Shown here: positions 1-8,296 of the stretch, in pieces | Layout: each line of letters opens with the position of its first letter | How positions within the stretch are numbered: the stretch's first letter is position 1 | Assembly: GCA_900539775.1 (NCBI GenBank) | Contig: UQDL01000002.1 | Coordinates: 124,001-188,000, forward strand | DNA: 64,000 nucleotides | Source of the DNA: an uncultured Anaerotruncus sp. | Lineage (GTDB): Bacteria; Bacillota; Clostridia; Oscillospirales; Acutalibacteraceae | Reading direction: 5' to 3' | Notes under the pieces: generated by a model | Databases searched by the model: none | Told to the model about the DNA's origin: nothing | Seen by the model: only the letters and a program-made list of their open reading frames with translations | Translations under genes and position numbers: made by a program

Positions 1-1220
1 TTGCCGATAGCGGGAATTACTCTTACTGCCGTTGTTTTGCAATTAACCATACCGATGGCTGCCTCGTCGGCAATAATGCCGCTGATGGCTTCTGCCGTAG
101 TATCTCCCGGAATAACAATCATATCAAGGCCAACAGAGCAAACAGCCGTCATAGCTTCAAGCTTTTCAATGCAAAGTGCACCGCTTCTTGCAGCTGCAAT
201 CATGCCGGCATCCTCAGAAACAGGAATAAATGCGCCCGAAAGGCCGCCAACGCTTGAAGAAGCCATTACGCCACCTTTTTTAACTGCATCATTAAGCATT
301 GCAAGGCAAGCTGTTGTGCCCGGACCACCGCATTGTTCAATACCTATTTCTTCAAGTATATGAGCAACTGAATCACCAACAGCCGGAGTGGGTGCAAGCG
401 ATAAATCAACAATTCCGAAGGGAACTCCAAGCCTTTTTGAAGCCTCAGTGCCCACAAGCTGGCCCATTCTCGTTACCTTAAACGCTGTTTTCTTAATAAG
501 CTCCGCAATTTCGTTTATACTGTAGTCGGGATATTTCGATATCGCAGCCCTAACAACACCGGGACCTGAAACTCCTACATTGATTACGCAATCAGGCTCC
601 GAAAGGCCGTGAAAAGCACCCGCCATAAACGGGTTATCTTCGGGAGCATTGCAAAAAACAACAAGTTTTCCTGCGCCTATGCAGTCATTATCTTTAGTAA
701 GCTCTGCTGCTTCTTTAACCTTTTGACCCATAAGCTTAACAGCATCCATATTTATACCTGCTTTTGTTGAGCCGATATTTACGGATGAGCATAAATGCTC
801 GGTTTGGGCAAGAGCCTGCGGAATTGAATTTATAAGTTCTAAATCACCTGCGGAAAATCCTTTTTGCACAAGTGCCGAATATCCTCCTATAAAATTCACT
901 CCTATGGTTTGGGCAGCTTTTTCAAGAGTAAGAGCATATTTGACGGGATCACCGCCGCTGATGCCTGCCAAAATAGCAATAGGAGTAACAGATACTCTTT
1001 TATTAATTATCGGAATTCCATATTTTTTTTCTATGTCTTCGCCTGTTGATACAAGGTGTTCTGCCTTGCGGCAAATCTTGTCATAGACTTTGGAGCATGC
1101 CTTATCTATATCGGAATCGGCACAATCAAGCAAAGAAATGCCCATTGTTGTTGTTCTGATATCAAGGCATTCGTCCTGAATCATATGAATTGTTTCAAGT
1201 ATATCAAATGTGTTTATCAT
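1..1220 (-). CDS. UPF0210 (PFL) family protein, 3' end cut by window edge
   Basis: About 406 codons are visible, read leftwards from an ATG at 1218-1220, and the frame is still open at base 1, so the C-terminus is missing. The translation is rich in Gly and Ala. It resembles the UPF0210/DUF711 family, normally about 450 residues and related in fold to glycyl-radical enzymes although it lacks their chemistry. Its biochemical role is unknown. AAGGAG lies 11 nt before the start. It sits 26 bp downstream of the ACT-domain gene, an arrangement conserved in many bacteria that suggests the small protein senses a ligand for the large one (inference). Family call is firm; function is not. Confidence 0.85.
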   Translation of the reverse strand, partial: MINTFDILETIHMIQDECLDIRTTTMGISLLDCADSDIDKACSKVYDKICRKAEHLVSTGEDIEKKYGIPIINKRVSVTPIAILAGISGGDPVKYALTLEKAAQTIGVNFIGGYSALVQKGFSAGDLELINSIPQALAQTEHLCSSVNIGSTKAGINMDAVKLMGQKVKEAAELTKDNDCIGAGKLVVFCNAPEDNPFMAGAFHGLSEPDCVINVGVSGPGVVRAAISKYPDYSINEIAELIKKTAFKVTRMGQLVGTEASKRLGVPFGIVDLSLAPTPAVGDSVAHILEEIGIEQCGGPGTTACLAMLNDAVKKGGVMASSSVGGLSGAFIPVSEDAGMIAAARSGALCIEKLEAMTAVCSVGLDMIVIPGDTTAEAISGIIADEAAIGMVNCKTTAVRVIPAIG

Positions 1221-1246
1221 ATATCAATTTGCTCCTTGCAATAATG

Positions 1247-1516
1247 TTATATTCTGTGCATCGAGTTGAATATATCCTCATTCATAACATGAATTGAAAG
1301 TCCGCTGTTTTTGCCGTATTCAGAAAGAGAATCTGAAAATTCAGCAAAAGGAACAGAACATTTGCTGACATCAGCCATCATGATCATGCAAAACATATCG
1401 TGAAGAATTGACTGCGTTACCTCTGTGATGTTAACATCATTTTCTGCGCATATTGAAGAAACTTTTGCAAGAATGCCGACTGTATCTTTGCCGACTACCG
1501 TTATTACTGCTCGCAT
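1247..1516 (-). CDS. ACT domain-containing protein (UPF0237 family)
   Basis: An 89-residue protein made of a single ACT domain. It opens with an alternating hydrophobic strand (MRAVITVVGKD), then a helix with AKVSSICAENDVNI, the usual beta-alpha-beta ACT start. Stand-alone ACT proteins of this family are thought to bind amino acids and regulate a partner. The start is preceded by a strong AGGAGG at 1524-1529. It is the first gene of a two-gene unit with the UPF0210 gene, driven by the promoter at 1547-1575. The ligand is not known. Confidence 0.88.
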   Translation of the reverse strand: MRAVITVVGKDTVGILAKVSSICAENDVNITEVTQSILHDMFCMIMMADVSKCSVPFAEFSDSLSEYGKNSGLSIHVMNEDIFNSMHRI

Positions 1517-1546
1517 ATTATATTACCTCCTAAAGTAATTATACTG

Positions 1547-1575
1547 ATTATAGCAAAGAGAGGATTTTTTTTCAA
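1547..1575 (-). promoter_or_regulatory. Sigma-A promoter for the ACT/UPF0210 pair
   Basis: On the minus strand TTGAAA (1575-1570) and TATAAT (1552-1547) are separated by exactly 17 bp. The predicted start is about 20 nt before the ribosome binding site of the ACT gene. Confidence 0.6.
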
Positions 1576-1613
1576 CAAAAAAGGATAATAATGTTTTATT
1601 TTATCGCCTAATG

Positions 1614-1622
1614 TGTTAGAAT
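1614..1622 (+). promoter_or_regulatory. Possible extended -10 promoter for the PHP phosphatase
   Basis: TG-T-TAGAAT at 1614-1622 resembles an extended -10 element and lies 25 bp before the start codon. No good -35 is visible. It is divergent from the promoter at 1547-1575. Confidence 0.35.
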
Positions 1623-1647
1623 AGGTTAGCTTAGAAAGGAAATAATT

Positions 1648-2460
1648 ATGAAATACAGTAATTTTTATGATCTTCATACACATTCGGAGCATTCGTTTGA
1701 CGGCAATCATTCCTGCACTCTCATGTGCGAAAGCGCCGTTCAAAAAGGATTAAAAGGACTTGCACTTACAGACCATTGCGAAATAGATTCCAAAGATTGC
1801 GATTTTGAAAAGCTTTGCAGCAGCCAGTTTCTAGACACTTCTAAAGCTGCAACGGTATTTTCCGGCAGTCTTGAAGTGTTCAGAGGAATAGAACTCGGCC
1901 AAGCTGTTTATAATGAAGCACTCGCAGAGAGCATTTTGTCAAAGTATGACTATGATTTTGTGCTTGGTTCAATTCACAATCTGCGTAACATGGAGGACTT
2001 TTTCTTCCTTGATTACAATAAGGGTTATGACATTTATGATTTGCTCAGCAGATATTTTGACACAGAATATGAACTTTGCGAGTGGAACAAATTTGATTCA
2101 CTTGCACATTTAACATATCCACTTCGTTACATTACCGGAAAATACGGCATAAAGGTTGATATGAGCCGTTTTTCAGACAAAATTGATAAAATACTCAAAC
2201 TGCTTATAAAAAACGAAAAAGCGCTTGAAATAAACACATCAGGCTATTTCAACGAAATGAAGGATATTCTTCCTAATGCCGAAATTGTGGCAAGATACAA
2301 GGAGCTCGGAGGAAAATATATAACCATAGGCTCCGATTCACATTATTATGATAAAATAGGAATGGGCATAGAGCAGGGAATGGATGCTGCAAAAAAATGC
2401 GGATTTGAATATATCACCGTTTACAGAAAAAGGCAGCCTTTCCTTGTGCCGATAAAGTAA
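1648..2460 (+). CDS. PHP-domain phosphatase, histidinol-phosphatase (HisK) type
   Basis: A 270-residue protein with the PHP metal-binding motifs: DLHTHSEHS near residue 8, LTDHCE near 41, and the C-terminal GSDSH near 229. These supply the His and Asp ligands for a trinuclear metal centre. Length and motif order match the HisK-type histidinol-phosphate phosphatase, which makes histidinol in histidine synthesis. No other his gene is nearby, so a general phosphoesterase role is possible. AGAAAGGAA precedes the ATG. It is followed 23 bp later by the Lrp-type regulator. Confidence 0.8.
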   Translation: MKYSNFYDLHTHSEHSFDGNHSCTLMCESAVQKGLKGLALTDHCEIDSKDCDFEKLCSSQFLDTSKAATVFSGSLEVFRGIELGQAVYNEALAESILSKYDYDFVLGSIHNLRNMEDFFFLDYNKGYDIYDLLSRYFDTEYELCEWNKFDSLAHLTYPLRYITGKYGIKVDMSRFSDKIDKILKLLIKNEKALEINTSGYFNEMKDILPNAEIVARYKELGGKYITIGSDSHYYDKIGMGIEQGMDAAKKCGFEYITVYRKRQPFLVPIK

Positions 2461-2483
2461 ATTCAAATGAGAGGAAAAATAAA

Positions 2484-2966
2484 ATGGATGAAAAACTTTT
2501 AAATCTTCTTGAAGAAAATGCAAGACTCAGCAACAAAGATCTTTCCGCTGCCCTCGGTGTGTCCGAACAAGAAGTTAAAGATGAAATCAAACTGCTTGAA
2601 GATACAGGAGTTATAAAAGCATATAAAACATTTATTGACAAAGAAAAGATTTCAACCCAAACCGTTACCGCTTTGATTGAATTGAAAATCAGACCGAAAT
2701 ACGGCAGAGGATTTGATGATTTGGCTGAAAGAATTTCACAAATGGAAGAGGTTGAATCAATTTACCTTATGAGTGGGGCATTTGATCTAACCGTTTTTGT
2801 TACGGACAAATCATTTCATGATGTTGCAATGTTTATTGCAAAACGTCTTTCTCCGCTGGAAGGAGTTGTTTCAACTGCAACGCACTTTATTCTTAAGAAA
2901 TACAAAGAAAACGGAGTTTTGATGACAGACGACCCTGTTGATGACAGGGGGACGGTTTCTCTGTGA
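2484..2966 (+). CDS. Lrp/AsnC family transcriptional regulator
   Basis: A 160-residue protein. An N-terminal winged helix-turn-helix (about residues 1-55, with LLEENARLSNKDLSAALGVS) is followed by a C-terminal RAM effector domain. That layout is standard for leucine-responsive regulators, which bind amino acids and control their metabolism. Its TGA overlaps the ATG of the downstream aminotransferase in the string TGATG, so the pair is translationally coupled. The aminotransferase is the obvious regulatory and metabolic partner (inference). GAGAGGA upstream is the ribosome binding site. Confidence 0.88.
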   Translation: MDEKLLNLLEENARLSNKDLSAALGVSEQEVKDEIKLLEDTGVIKAYKTFIDKEKISTQTVTALIELKIRPKYGRGFDDLAERISQMEEVESIYLMSGAFDLTVFVTDKSFHDVAMFIAKRLSPLEGVVSTATHFILKKYKENGVLMTDDPVDDRGTVSL

Positions 2967-4138
2967 TGGATTACTCAAAATATTTAAACAAAAATCTTGT
3001 TAATACAAGACCGAGCGGCATTAGAAAATTTTTTTCAATTGCCGAAGAACTTGATAATGTTATTTCATTGGGTGTAGGCGAACCCGATTTTCTTACACCA
3101 TGGCACATAAGAAACACTGCCATTGACTACCTCGATAAAGGGGCAACACGATATACCGCCAATGCCGGACTTGCTTCTTTAAGAGCTGAAATATGCAATT
3201 TTTACGCAAGAAAATACAATGTTGAATATAACCCAAAAACAGAAGCGCTTGTAACTGTTGGCGGATCTGAAGGCATAGACATGGCAATAAGATCCGTAAT
3301 TTCACCAGGCGATGATGTGTTGCTTGTTGAGCCGTGCTTTGTTTGCTACAGACCAATCGTAGAAATATGCGGTGGAAATGTTATAACAATAAACACAAAG
3401 GCCGAGGATAATTTTAAACTAACGGCAGAGGAAATCGAAGAAGCTGTAACGCCTAAAACAAAGCTTATAATAATTCTCTATCCGAATAATCCAACAGGCG
3501 CAGTTATGCGAAAAGATGACTTAAACAAGATTTCCGAAGTTATTAAAAAGCATGATTTATTAGTTCTTACTGATGAAATATACAGTGCTTTAACATATGG
3601 AAACGAAACTCACATAAGTATCGCATCGCTTCCGGAAATGAAAGAACGCACAATCGTTATAAACGGCTTTTCAAAAACGTATTCAATGACGGGGTGGCGC
3701 CTCGGATATGCTCTTGCACCTGCCGAAATTATTGAGCAAATGACAAAATTACATCAATTTGCCATAATGAGTGCTCCGACAAATTCTCAGCATGCAGCTA
3801 TAGAAGCATTGAAAAACGGAGATTCCGATATAGAAAAAATGCGTGAAGAATATGATTTACGGCGCAGATACACCGTTTCAAGATTTAATGAAATGGGCTT
3901 GAGCTGTTTTGAACCCGAAGGAGCATTTTATGCATTTCCGTCAATAAAATCAACAGGTCTTTCAAGTGACGACTTTTGTGAAAAACTGATTATGGATAAA
4001 AGAGTTGCCGTAATACCGGGCAATGCATTCGGCGAGTGCGGCGAAGGTCACATAAGGGTTTCATATTGTTATTCAATAGATAACATAAGAAAAGCTGCTG
4101 ATCGAATTGAGGAATTCTTAAGTTCTTTAAAACTTTAA
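2966..4138 (+). CDS. PLP-dependent class I/II aminotransferase
   Basis: A 390-residue fold-type I aminotransferase. Visible motifs are YPNNPTGA near residue 173, the DEIYSAL block near 202, and the PLP lysine in NGFSKTYSMTGWRLGY near residue 234. The family interconverts amino and keto acids; sequence alone suggests an aspartate or aromatic/branched-chain type enzyme. I chose the ATG at 2966 because it overlaps the upstream stop as TGATG. A GTG three bases earlier (2963) is also in frame. It is coupled to the Lrp-type regulator and ends 17 bp before ispE. Confidence 0.9.
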   Translation: MDYSKYLNKNLVNTRPSGIRKFFSIAEELDNVISLGVGEPDFLTPWHIRNTAIDYLDKGATRYTANAGLASLRAEICNFYARKYNVEYNPKTEALVTVGGSEGIDMAIRSVISPGDDVLLVEPCFVCYRPIVEICGGNVITINTKAEDNFKLTAEEIEEAVTPKTKLIIILYPNNPTGAVMRKDDLNKISEVIKKHDLLVLTDEIYSALTYGNETHISIASLPEMKERTIVINGFSKTYSMTGWRLGYALAPAEIIEQMTKLHQFAIMSAPTNSQHAAIEALKNGDSDIEKMREEYDLRRRYTVSRFNEMGLSCFEPEGAFYAFPSIKSTGLSSDDFCEKLIMDKRVAVIPGNAFGECGEGHIRVSYCYSIDNIRKAADRIEEFLSSLKL

Positions 4139-4155
4139 TAATTGGAAGGTAATAT

Positions 4156-5037
4156 ATGGAAGTTATAGCAGCGGCATATGCTAAAATAAATTTAATGCTT
4201 GATATTGTTTGCACAAGAAACGACGGCTATCATGATCTTTTTATGATTATGCAAAGTGTAAGTGTGCACGACACAATAACCGTTTCGGAAAACAATTCAA
4301 AAAAAATATCAATAACCTGCAGCAAAGACGGAATCCCGCTTGATGAATCAAACATTTGTTGGAAAGCGGCAAATGAATTTTTCAGATACACAAAAAAACG
4401 AAACAAGGGTATAAATATTGATATTGATAAAAAAATCCCTCACGCCGCAGGACTTGCAGGCGGAAGTGCGGACGGCGCCGCCGTTATAAAGGCACTTAAT
4501 GTGATTTACCGCACTGAACTCAGCAACGAAGAAATGTGTGAAATCGGCGTCAAAATCGGTGCAGATTTACCGTTTTGCTTAACAGGCGGAACATTGCTTG
4601 CGCAGGGAATAGGGGATATTCTCAGTAAAGTAAAGCCCTTAAAAAAATGCTATATTGTGCTGGCAAAGCCCGATTTTGCAGTTAATACCGGCTATGCATA
4701 TCATCAGTATGACACAATCGGAAAAATGAGAACACCGGACAAATTCGGAATGCTTTGTGCAATTCAAAGCGGTGATTTAAAGGCTGTTTGCAGTAAGCTC
4801 GACAATGTATTTGAACAATTTATCGAAGTTCCGCACAGAGTTGATATTAAATCAACAATGCGAAACTGCGGGGCAATCGGAGTTTGTATGAGCGGAAGCG
4901 GCCCTACAGTTTACGGCATATTCACAGCTAAAGAGGATGCAGAGCACGCTTGCAACGAACTAAAACCCTTTGCAAAAGACATAGAGCTTTGCAAACCTGT
5001 CAGCACCGGATGTAAAATTCTTAAAACAAACGAATAA
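4156..5037 (+). CDS. ispE: 4-diphosphocytidyl-2-C-methyl-D-erythritol kinase
   Basis: A 293-residue GHMP kinase. AYAKINLMLDI at the N-terminus and the ATP-binding glycine-rich segment PHAAGLAGGSADGAA near residue 95 are diagnostic for IspE, as is the late MSGSGPTVYG motif. The enzyme phosphorylates CDP-methylerythritol in the non-mevalonate isoprenoid pathway. GGAAGG lies 7 bp before the ATG. It ends just before a long terminator-like hairpin that separates it from spoIIR. Confidence 0.95.
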   Translation: MEVIAAAYAKINLMLDIVCTRNDGYHDLFMIMQSVSVHDTITVSENNSKKISITCSKDGIPLDESNICWKAANEFFRYTKKRNKGINIDIDKKIPHAAGLAGGSADGAAVIKALNVIYRTELSNEEMCEIGVKIGADLPFCLTGGTLLAQGIGDILSKVKPLKKCYIVLAKPDFAVNTGYAYHQYDTIGKMRTPDKFGMLCAIQSGDLKAVCSKLDNVFEQFIEVPHRVDIKSTMRNCGAIGVCMSGSGPTVYGIFTAKEDAEHACNELKPFAKDIELCKPVSTGCKILKTNE

Positions 5038-5045
5038 AATCAGAT

Positions 5046-5101
5046 AAACCTGCCAAAAATCTCTTTGAGCAAAGCTCGGATTGAAAGGCAGGTTTTTTAT
5101 T
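5046..5101 (+). terminator. Terminator-like hairpin whose 3' arm carries the spoIIR ribosome binding site
   Basis: A 9-bp outer stem (AAACCTGCC 5046-5054 with GGCAGGTTT 5087-5095) encloses a smaller GAGC/GCTC stem and is followed by T6-A-T4. It ends the ispE unit. AAAGG/CAGG in the 3' arm is also the only good Shine-Dalgarno sequence for the TTG start of spoIIR at 5102. Confidence 0.7.
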
Positions 5102-5704
5102 TTGAGTAAATGTGTTAAATTATTTTCTGTTATTTTCTTAGCTGCGATAGTTGCGGTATCTTATATTTCACCATTTGTAAAAACGAGTGAACGCTTATCG
5201 CAAGATGTATTCAGGCTTCACATTTTAGCAAATTCAGACAGTGATGAAGATCAAGCTCTGAAGATTAAGGTCAGAAATGCAGTTTTAATATGCGGGGAAT
5301 CTGTTTTCAAAAATTGTTCCGGCCTGAGCGAAGCAGTTGAAATAGGGAAAAATAATATTGAATTATTTAAAAGCGCTGCAGAAAATTGCATTGCTGAAAA
5401 CGGCTATGATTACCCCGTAAATGTTTATGTGGACAAGGAATTTTTCACAACAAGAAAATATAATGACATCACAATGCCCGGCGGTGTATATAATGCCCTT
5501 AAAATTGAAATAGGCAAGGCTGAAGGGCACAATTGGTGGTGTGTAATGTTTCCTGCAATATGCCTACCGAGTGTAAGCGACGACGAAATAAATCAATATT
5601 TGAGCGATGACGAGATAGATTTGTTAAATTCGGGCAGCAAGTATAAAATTCGTTTTAAGATTGTTGAAATTTATGAAAAAATTAAAAGCAAAGTAACAAT
5701 GTAA
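5102..5704 (+). CDS. spoIIR: Stage II sporulation protein R
   Basis: A 200-residue secreted protein with an N-terminal hydrophobic signal segment (residues 5-25) and the SpoIIR hallmarks FRLHILANSDS near residue 35 and NWWCVMFPAICLP near 145. In Bacillus, SpoIIR is made in the forespore and triggers SpoIIGA to process pro-sigma-E in the mother cell. I chose TTG at 5102 because AAAGGCAGG lies upstream at a workable spacing. An in-frame TTG at 5081 would start inside the hairpin stem with a poorer ribosome binding site. A sigma-F promoter is expected but I could not identify one. Confidence 0.85.
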   Translation: MSKCVKLFSVIFLAAIVAVSYISPFVKTSERLSQDVFRLHILANSDSDEDQALKIKVRNAVLICGESVFKNCSGLSEAVEIGKNNIELFKSAAENCIAENGYDYPVNVYVDKEFFTTRKYNDITMPGGVYNALKIEIGKAEGHNWWCVMFPAICLPSVSDDEINQYLSDDEIDLLNSGSKYKIRFKIVEIYEKIKSKVTM

Positions 5705-5714
5705 TGAAGTTAAG

Positions 5715-5743
5715 TTGACTTATTCTTGCTCTTGTCGTATAAT
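5715..5743 (+). promoter_or_regulatory. Sigma-A promoter for the cysteine desulfurase-mnmA unit
   Basis: TTGACT (5715-5720), a 17-bp spacer and a perfect TATAAT (5738-5743), 31 bp before the TTG start of the desulfurase. Confidence 0.75.
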
Positions 5744-5774
5744 CCCATTAGTTTAGTATGAAAAGGGTGAGCTC

Positions 5775-6914
5775 TTGACTATCCGATATTTTGACAATGC
5801 GGCAACGACTCGGCTGGATGACGAAGTTCTTAAAGAAATGATACGCTGTTATAAAAATGAATACGGCAATCCTTCATCGGTATATTCACTCGGAAGATCG
5901 GCAAAAAGCACGCTTGAAAATGCTCGTGAACAAATTGCCTCACTTCTGAATTGCAAATCAAGCGAGCTATATTTCACATCCGGCGGCAGCGAATCGGACA
6001 ATTCTGCAATTTATGGCATATCCGCAGCTTGTAGCAAAAGCGGAATAGTTACATCATCAATTGAACATCCTGCTGTTTTAGAAACGGTGCAAAGCCTTGA
6101 AAAAGCAGATAAACACTGCAGGTACATTTCTGTAAATACAGACGGAATAATTGATTTAGATGCGGCAAAAGAGCTGATAAAAACTGATACCGGGCTGGTT
6201 TCAACTATGTTGGTAAATAATGAAACAGGCGTTATTCAGCCTATCAACGAGCTTGCTTTGGAGGCACATAAAGCAGGTGCATATTTTCATACCGATGCAG
6301 TTCAGGCAACTTCTTATCATAAGATTGATTTACAGCAACTTAACACGGATTCGCTTTCAATGTCGGCCCATAAATTCAACGGCCCTAAATGTATAGGAAT
6401 ACTTTACCTAAAAACAGGCACGCCGTTTGAAAAATTTATACACGGCGGTCACCAGGAGCGTAATCGCCGTGCCGGAACAGAAAACGCGGCTCTTGCGGTA
6501 GGATTTGCAAAAGCTCTTGAAATCACATATAATAATATCGAGATTTATAAGAAAAGAACAAATTTGCTGAGGCACAATTTTGAATCCGCAATAAAGTCAG
6601 AATTTCCCGAAACAGTTATTAACGGAGAAAATGCTCAAAGATGCTGTTCAATAACCTCGTTAACTTTTCCGGGAATTTCCGCAGACAGCATAATTATGAA
6701 TCTTGATTTAGAAGGTATTTGTGTTTCTGCAGGCAGTGCCTGCGCATCGGGTTCTATAACTCCGTCTCACGTACTGACAGCAATGGGCATAGAAAAATCA
6801 AATGCCAAATCTTCAATCAGAGTTTCATTCGGAAAATACAACACAGAAGACGAAACAGAATATTTAATTAAAACATTAACTAAAATTATTAAAAGACTAA
6901 AAACATTTAAATAG
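5775..6914 (+). CDS. Cysteine desulfurase (NifS/IscS family)
   Basis: A 379-residue PLP enzyme that removes sulfur from cysteine. The PLP lysine is K200 in SMSAHKFNGPK. The sulfur-accepting cysteine is C323 in GSACASGS, the loop form of IscS-like class I enzymes. The start is TTG, supported by AGGGTGA four bases upstream. mnmA follows 7 bp later. In many Firmicutes a dedicated desulfurase is paired with MnmA and feeds persulfide for tRNA 2-thiouridine, so that is the likely main role here. Confidence 0.93.
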   Translation: MTIRYFDNAATTRLDDEVLKEMIRCYKNEYGNPSSVYSLGRSAKSTLENAREQIASLLNCKSSELYFTSGGSESDNSAIYGISAACSKSGIVTSSIEHPAVLETVQSLEKADKHCRYISVNTDGIIDLDAAKELIKTDTGLVSTMLVNNETGVIQPINELALEAHKAGAYFHTDAVQATSYHKIDLQQLNTDSLSMSAHKFNGPKCIGILYLKTGTPFEKFIHGGHQERNRRAGTENAALAVGFAKALEITYNNIEIYKKRTNLLRHNFESAIKSEFPETVINGENAQRCCSITSLTFPGISADSIIMNLDLEGICVSAGSACASGSITPSHVLTAMGIEKSNAKSSIRVSFGKYNTEDETEYLIKTLTKIIKRLKTFK

Positions 6915-6921
6915 GTGAATT

Positions 6922-7992
6922 ATGACGAAAAAAAGAGTTTTGCTCGGAATGAGCGGGGGAGTGGACAGCAGTGTTGCGGCTGTTTTACTGAAAGAGCAGG
7001 GATATGATGTTGTGGGTATCACAATGAAACTATATGACGGTGAATTTGAAGGCGGTTGCTGTAATATTTCATCAACTCTTGATGCAAAAAGAATTTGCGA
7101 TTACATCGGAGCACCGCATTATACGCTTGATTTTACTAAAGAATTCAGTAAATATGTTATTGATGATTTTATAAGCGAATACAGTAAATGCAGAACTCCG
7201 AACCCTTGCATAGAGTGTAACAAGCATCTTAAATTCGGCATAATGTATCAAAAAGCCAAAGAACTCGGCTGCGACTATATCTCTACAGGCCACTATGCAA
7301 AAATTGCTTACAGCGAAAAATACGGGCAAAATGTGCTCACCAAATCAGCTGCCATAGGTAAAGATCAAAGCTATGTGCTTTATAATCTTCCAAAGGAGTT
7401 ACTTAATAAAGTTTTATTTCCGCTGAGCGATTTTGAAAATAAAGAACAAATTCGCCGAATTGCAGCCGAGCATAAGCTTCCTGTTGCCTCTAAGCCTGAC
7501 AGTGAGGATATTTGCTTTATTCCGGATGGCAATTATAAAAAATTTCTCGAAGAAAATTCGGATTTAAAAAGCAAAGAGGGTAACATAGTCACAAAAAGCG
7601 GAAAAATCCTCGGCAAACATACAGGGCTATACAAGTACACAATAGGTCAGCGTAAAGGTCTCGGAATATCAAATCCCGTTCCTTTATATGTGCTTGGCTT
7701 CAACAAAGGCAGCAACAGTCTGATTGTCGGCGAAGAAAAAGAACTTTACATAAAGGAATTCATTGTTTCGGATGTTAATTTTCTTTTATTCGAAAAGCTT
7801 GAACACCCTATGAAAGTGAAAATTAAAACACGATATTCTGCAAAAGCATATGACGGCATAATCTCACCACATGAAGAAGGCAATATAAAAGTTTGCTTTG
7901 ATGAGCCGCAAAAAGCAATCACACCGGGCCAATCTGCCGTTTTTTATATTGACGATAACATTGTACTCGGCGGCGGCAAAATAAACGGATAA
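6922..7992 (+). CDS. mnmA: tRNA-uridine 2-sulfurtransferase MnmA
   Basis: A 356-residue enzyme. The PP-loop GMSGGVDSS (residues 9-17) binds ATP, NPCIECN (95-100) contains the catalytic Cys99, and DSEDICFIP supplies the second redox-active cysteine. It thiolates U34 of Lys, Glu and Gln tRNAs. The C-terminal part matches the usual beta-barrel. It is 7 bp downstream of its likely sulfur donor and ends before a bidirectional terminator at 8017-8053. Confidence 0.95.
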   Translation: MTKKRVLLGMSGGVDSSVAAVLLKEQGYDVVGITMKLYDGEFEGGCCNISSTLDAKRICDYIGAPHYTLDFTKEFSKYVIDDFISEYSKCRTPNPCIECNKHLKFGIMYQKAKELGCDYISTGHYAKIAYSEKYGQNVLTKSAAIGKDQSYVLYNLPKELLNKVLFPLSDFENKEQIRRIAAEHKLPVASKPDSEDICFIPDGNYKKFLEENSDLKSKEGNIVTKSGKILGKHTGLYKYTIGQRKGLGISNPVPLYVLGFNKGSNSLIVGEEKELYIKEFIVSDVNFLLFEKLEHPMKVKIKTRYSAKAYDGIISPHEEGNIKVCFDEPQKAITPGQSAVFYIDDNIVLGGGKING

Positions 7993-8016
7993 ACAGCAAT
8001 AATTCTTATGGCAAAT

Positions 8017-8053
8017 AAAAAAACCTTACTCATTTATCAGAGTAAGGTTTTTT
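8017..8053. terminator. Bidirectional terminator between mnmA and the tRNA-Leu pair
   Basis: The arms AAACCTTACT (8021-8030) and AGTAAGGTTT (8041-8050) are flanked by A7 on the left and T on the right, so it can stop mnmA transcription and the convergent tRNA transcript. Confidence 0.85.
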
Positions 8054-8139
8054 GGTGCCGGCGGCGGGGGTCGAACCCGCACCCTGTTGCCAGGACCGGA
8101 TTTTGAGTCCGGCACGTCTGCCAATTCCATCACGCCGGC
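8053..8139 (-). tRNA. tRNA-Leu (CAA)
   Basis: An 87-nt tRNA with encoded CCA. The acceptor GCCGGCG pairs with CGCCGGC, the T-loop contains GGTTCGAACCC, and there is a long class II variable arm. The anticodon loop CTCAAAA gives CAA, which reads UUG. It is transcribed leftwards behind the second tRNA-Leu. Confidence 0.97.
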
Positions 8140-8165
8140 GAATCGGGATAAAATATTATATCCCG

Positions 8166-8252
8166 TGGTGCTGGTGACCGGACTTGAACCGGTACGGTAT
8201 TTCTACCGAGGGATTTTAAGTCCCTTGCGTCTGCCGATTTCGCCACACCAGC
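8166..8252 (-). tRNA. tRNA-Leu (UAA)
   Basis: An 87-nt tRNA with encoded CCA. The acceptor GCTGGTG pairs with CACCAGC, the T-loop has GGTTCAAGTCC, and the variable arm is long. The anticodon loop CTTAAAA gives UAA, which reads UUA and, by wobble, UUG. It is the first of two tandem Leu tRNAs. Confidence 0.97.
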
Positions 8253-8263
8253 GAACACAGAAT

Positions 8264-8292
8264 ATAATACATTAAAACGGCTCGAATGTCAA
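8264..8292 (-). promoter_or_regulatory. Consensus promoter for the tRNA-Leu pair
   Basis: On the minus strand a perfect TTGACA (8292-8287), a 17-bp spacer and TATTAT (8269-8264) lie 12 bp before the 5' end of tRNA-Leu(UAA). The -35 box starts only 4 bp beyond the stop of the dehydrogenase gene. Confidence 0.8.
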
Positions 8293-8296
8293 CAAT

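Noticed and set aside
8087..8275. A 62-codon frame on the plus strand
   Set aside because: It is the complement of the two tRNA-Leu genes.
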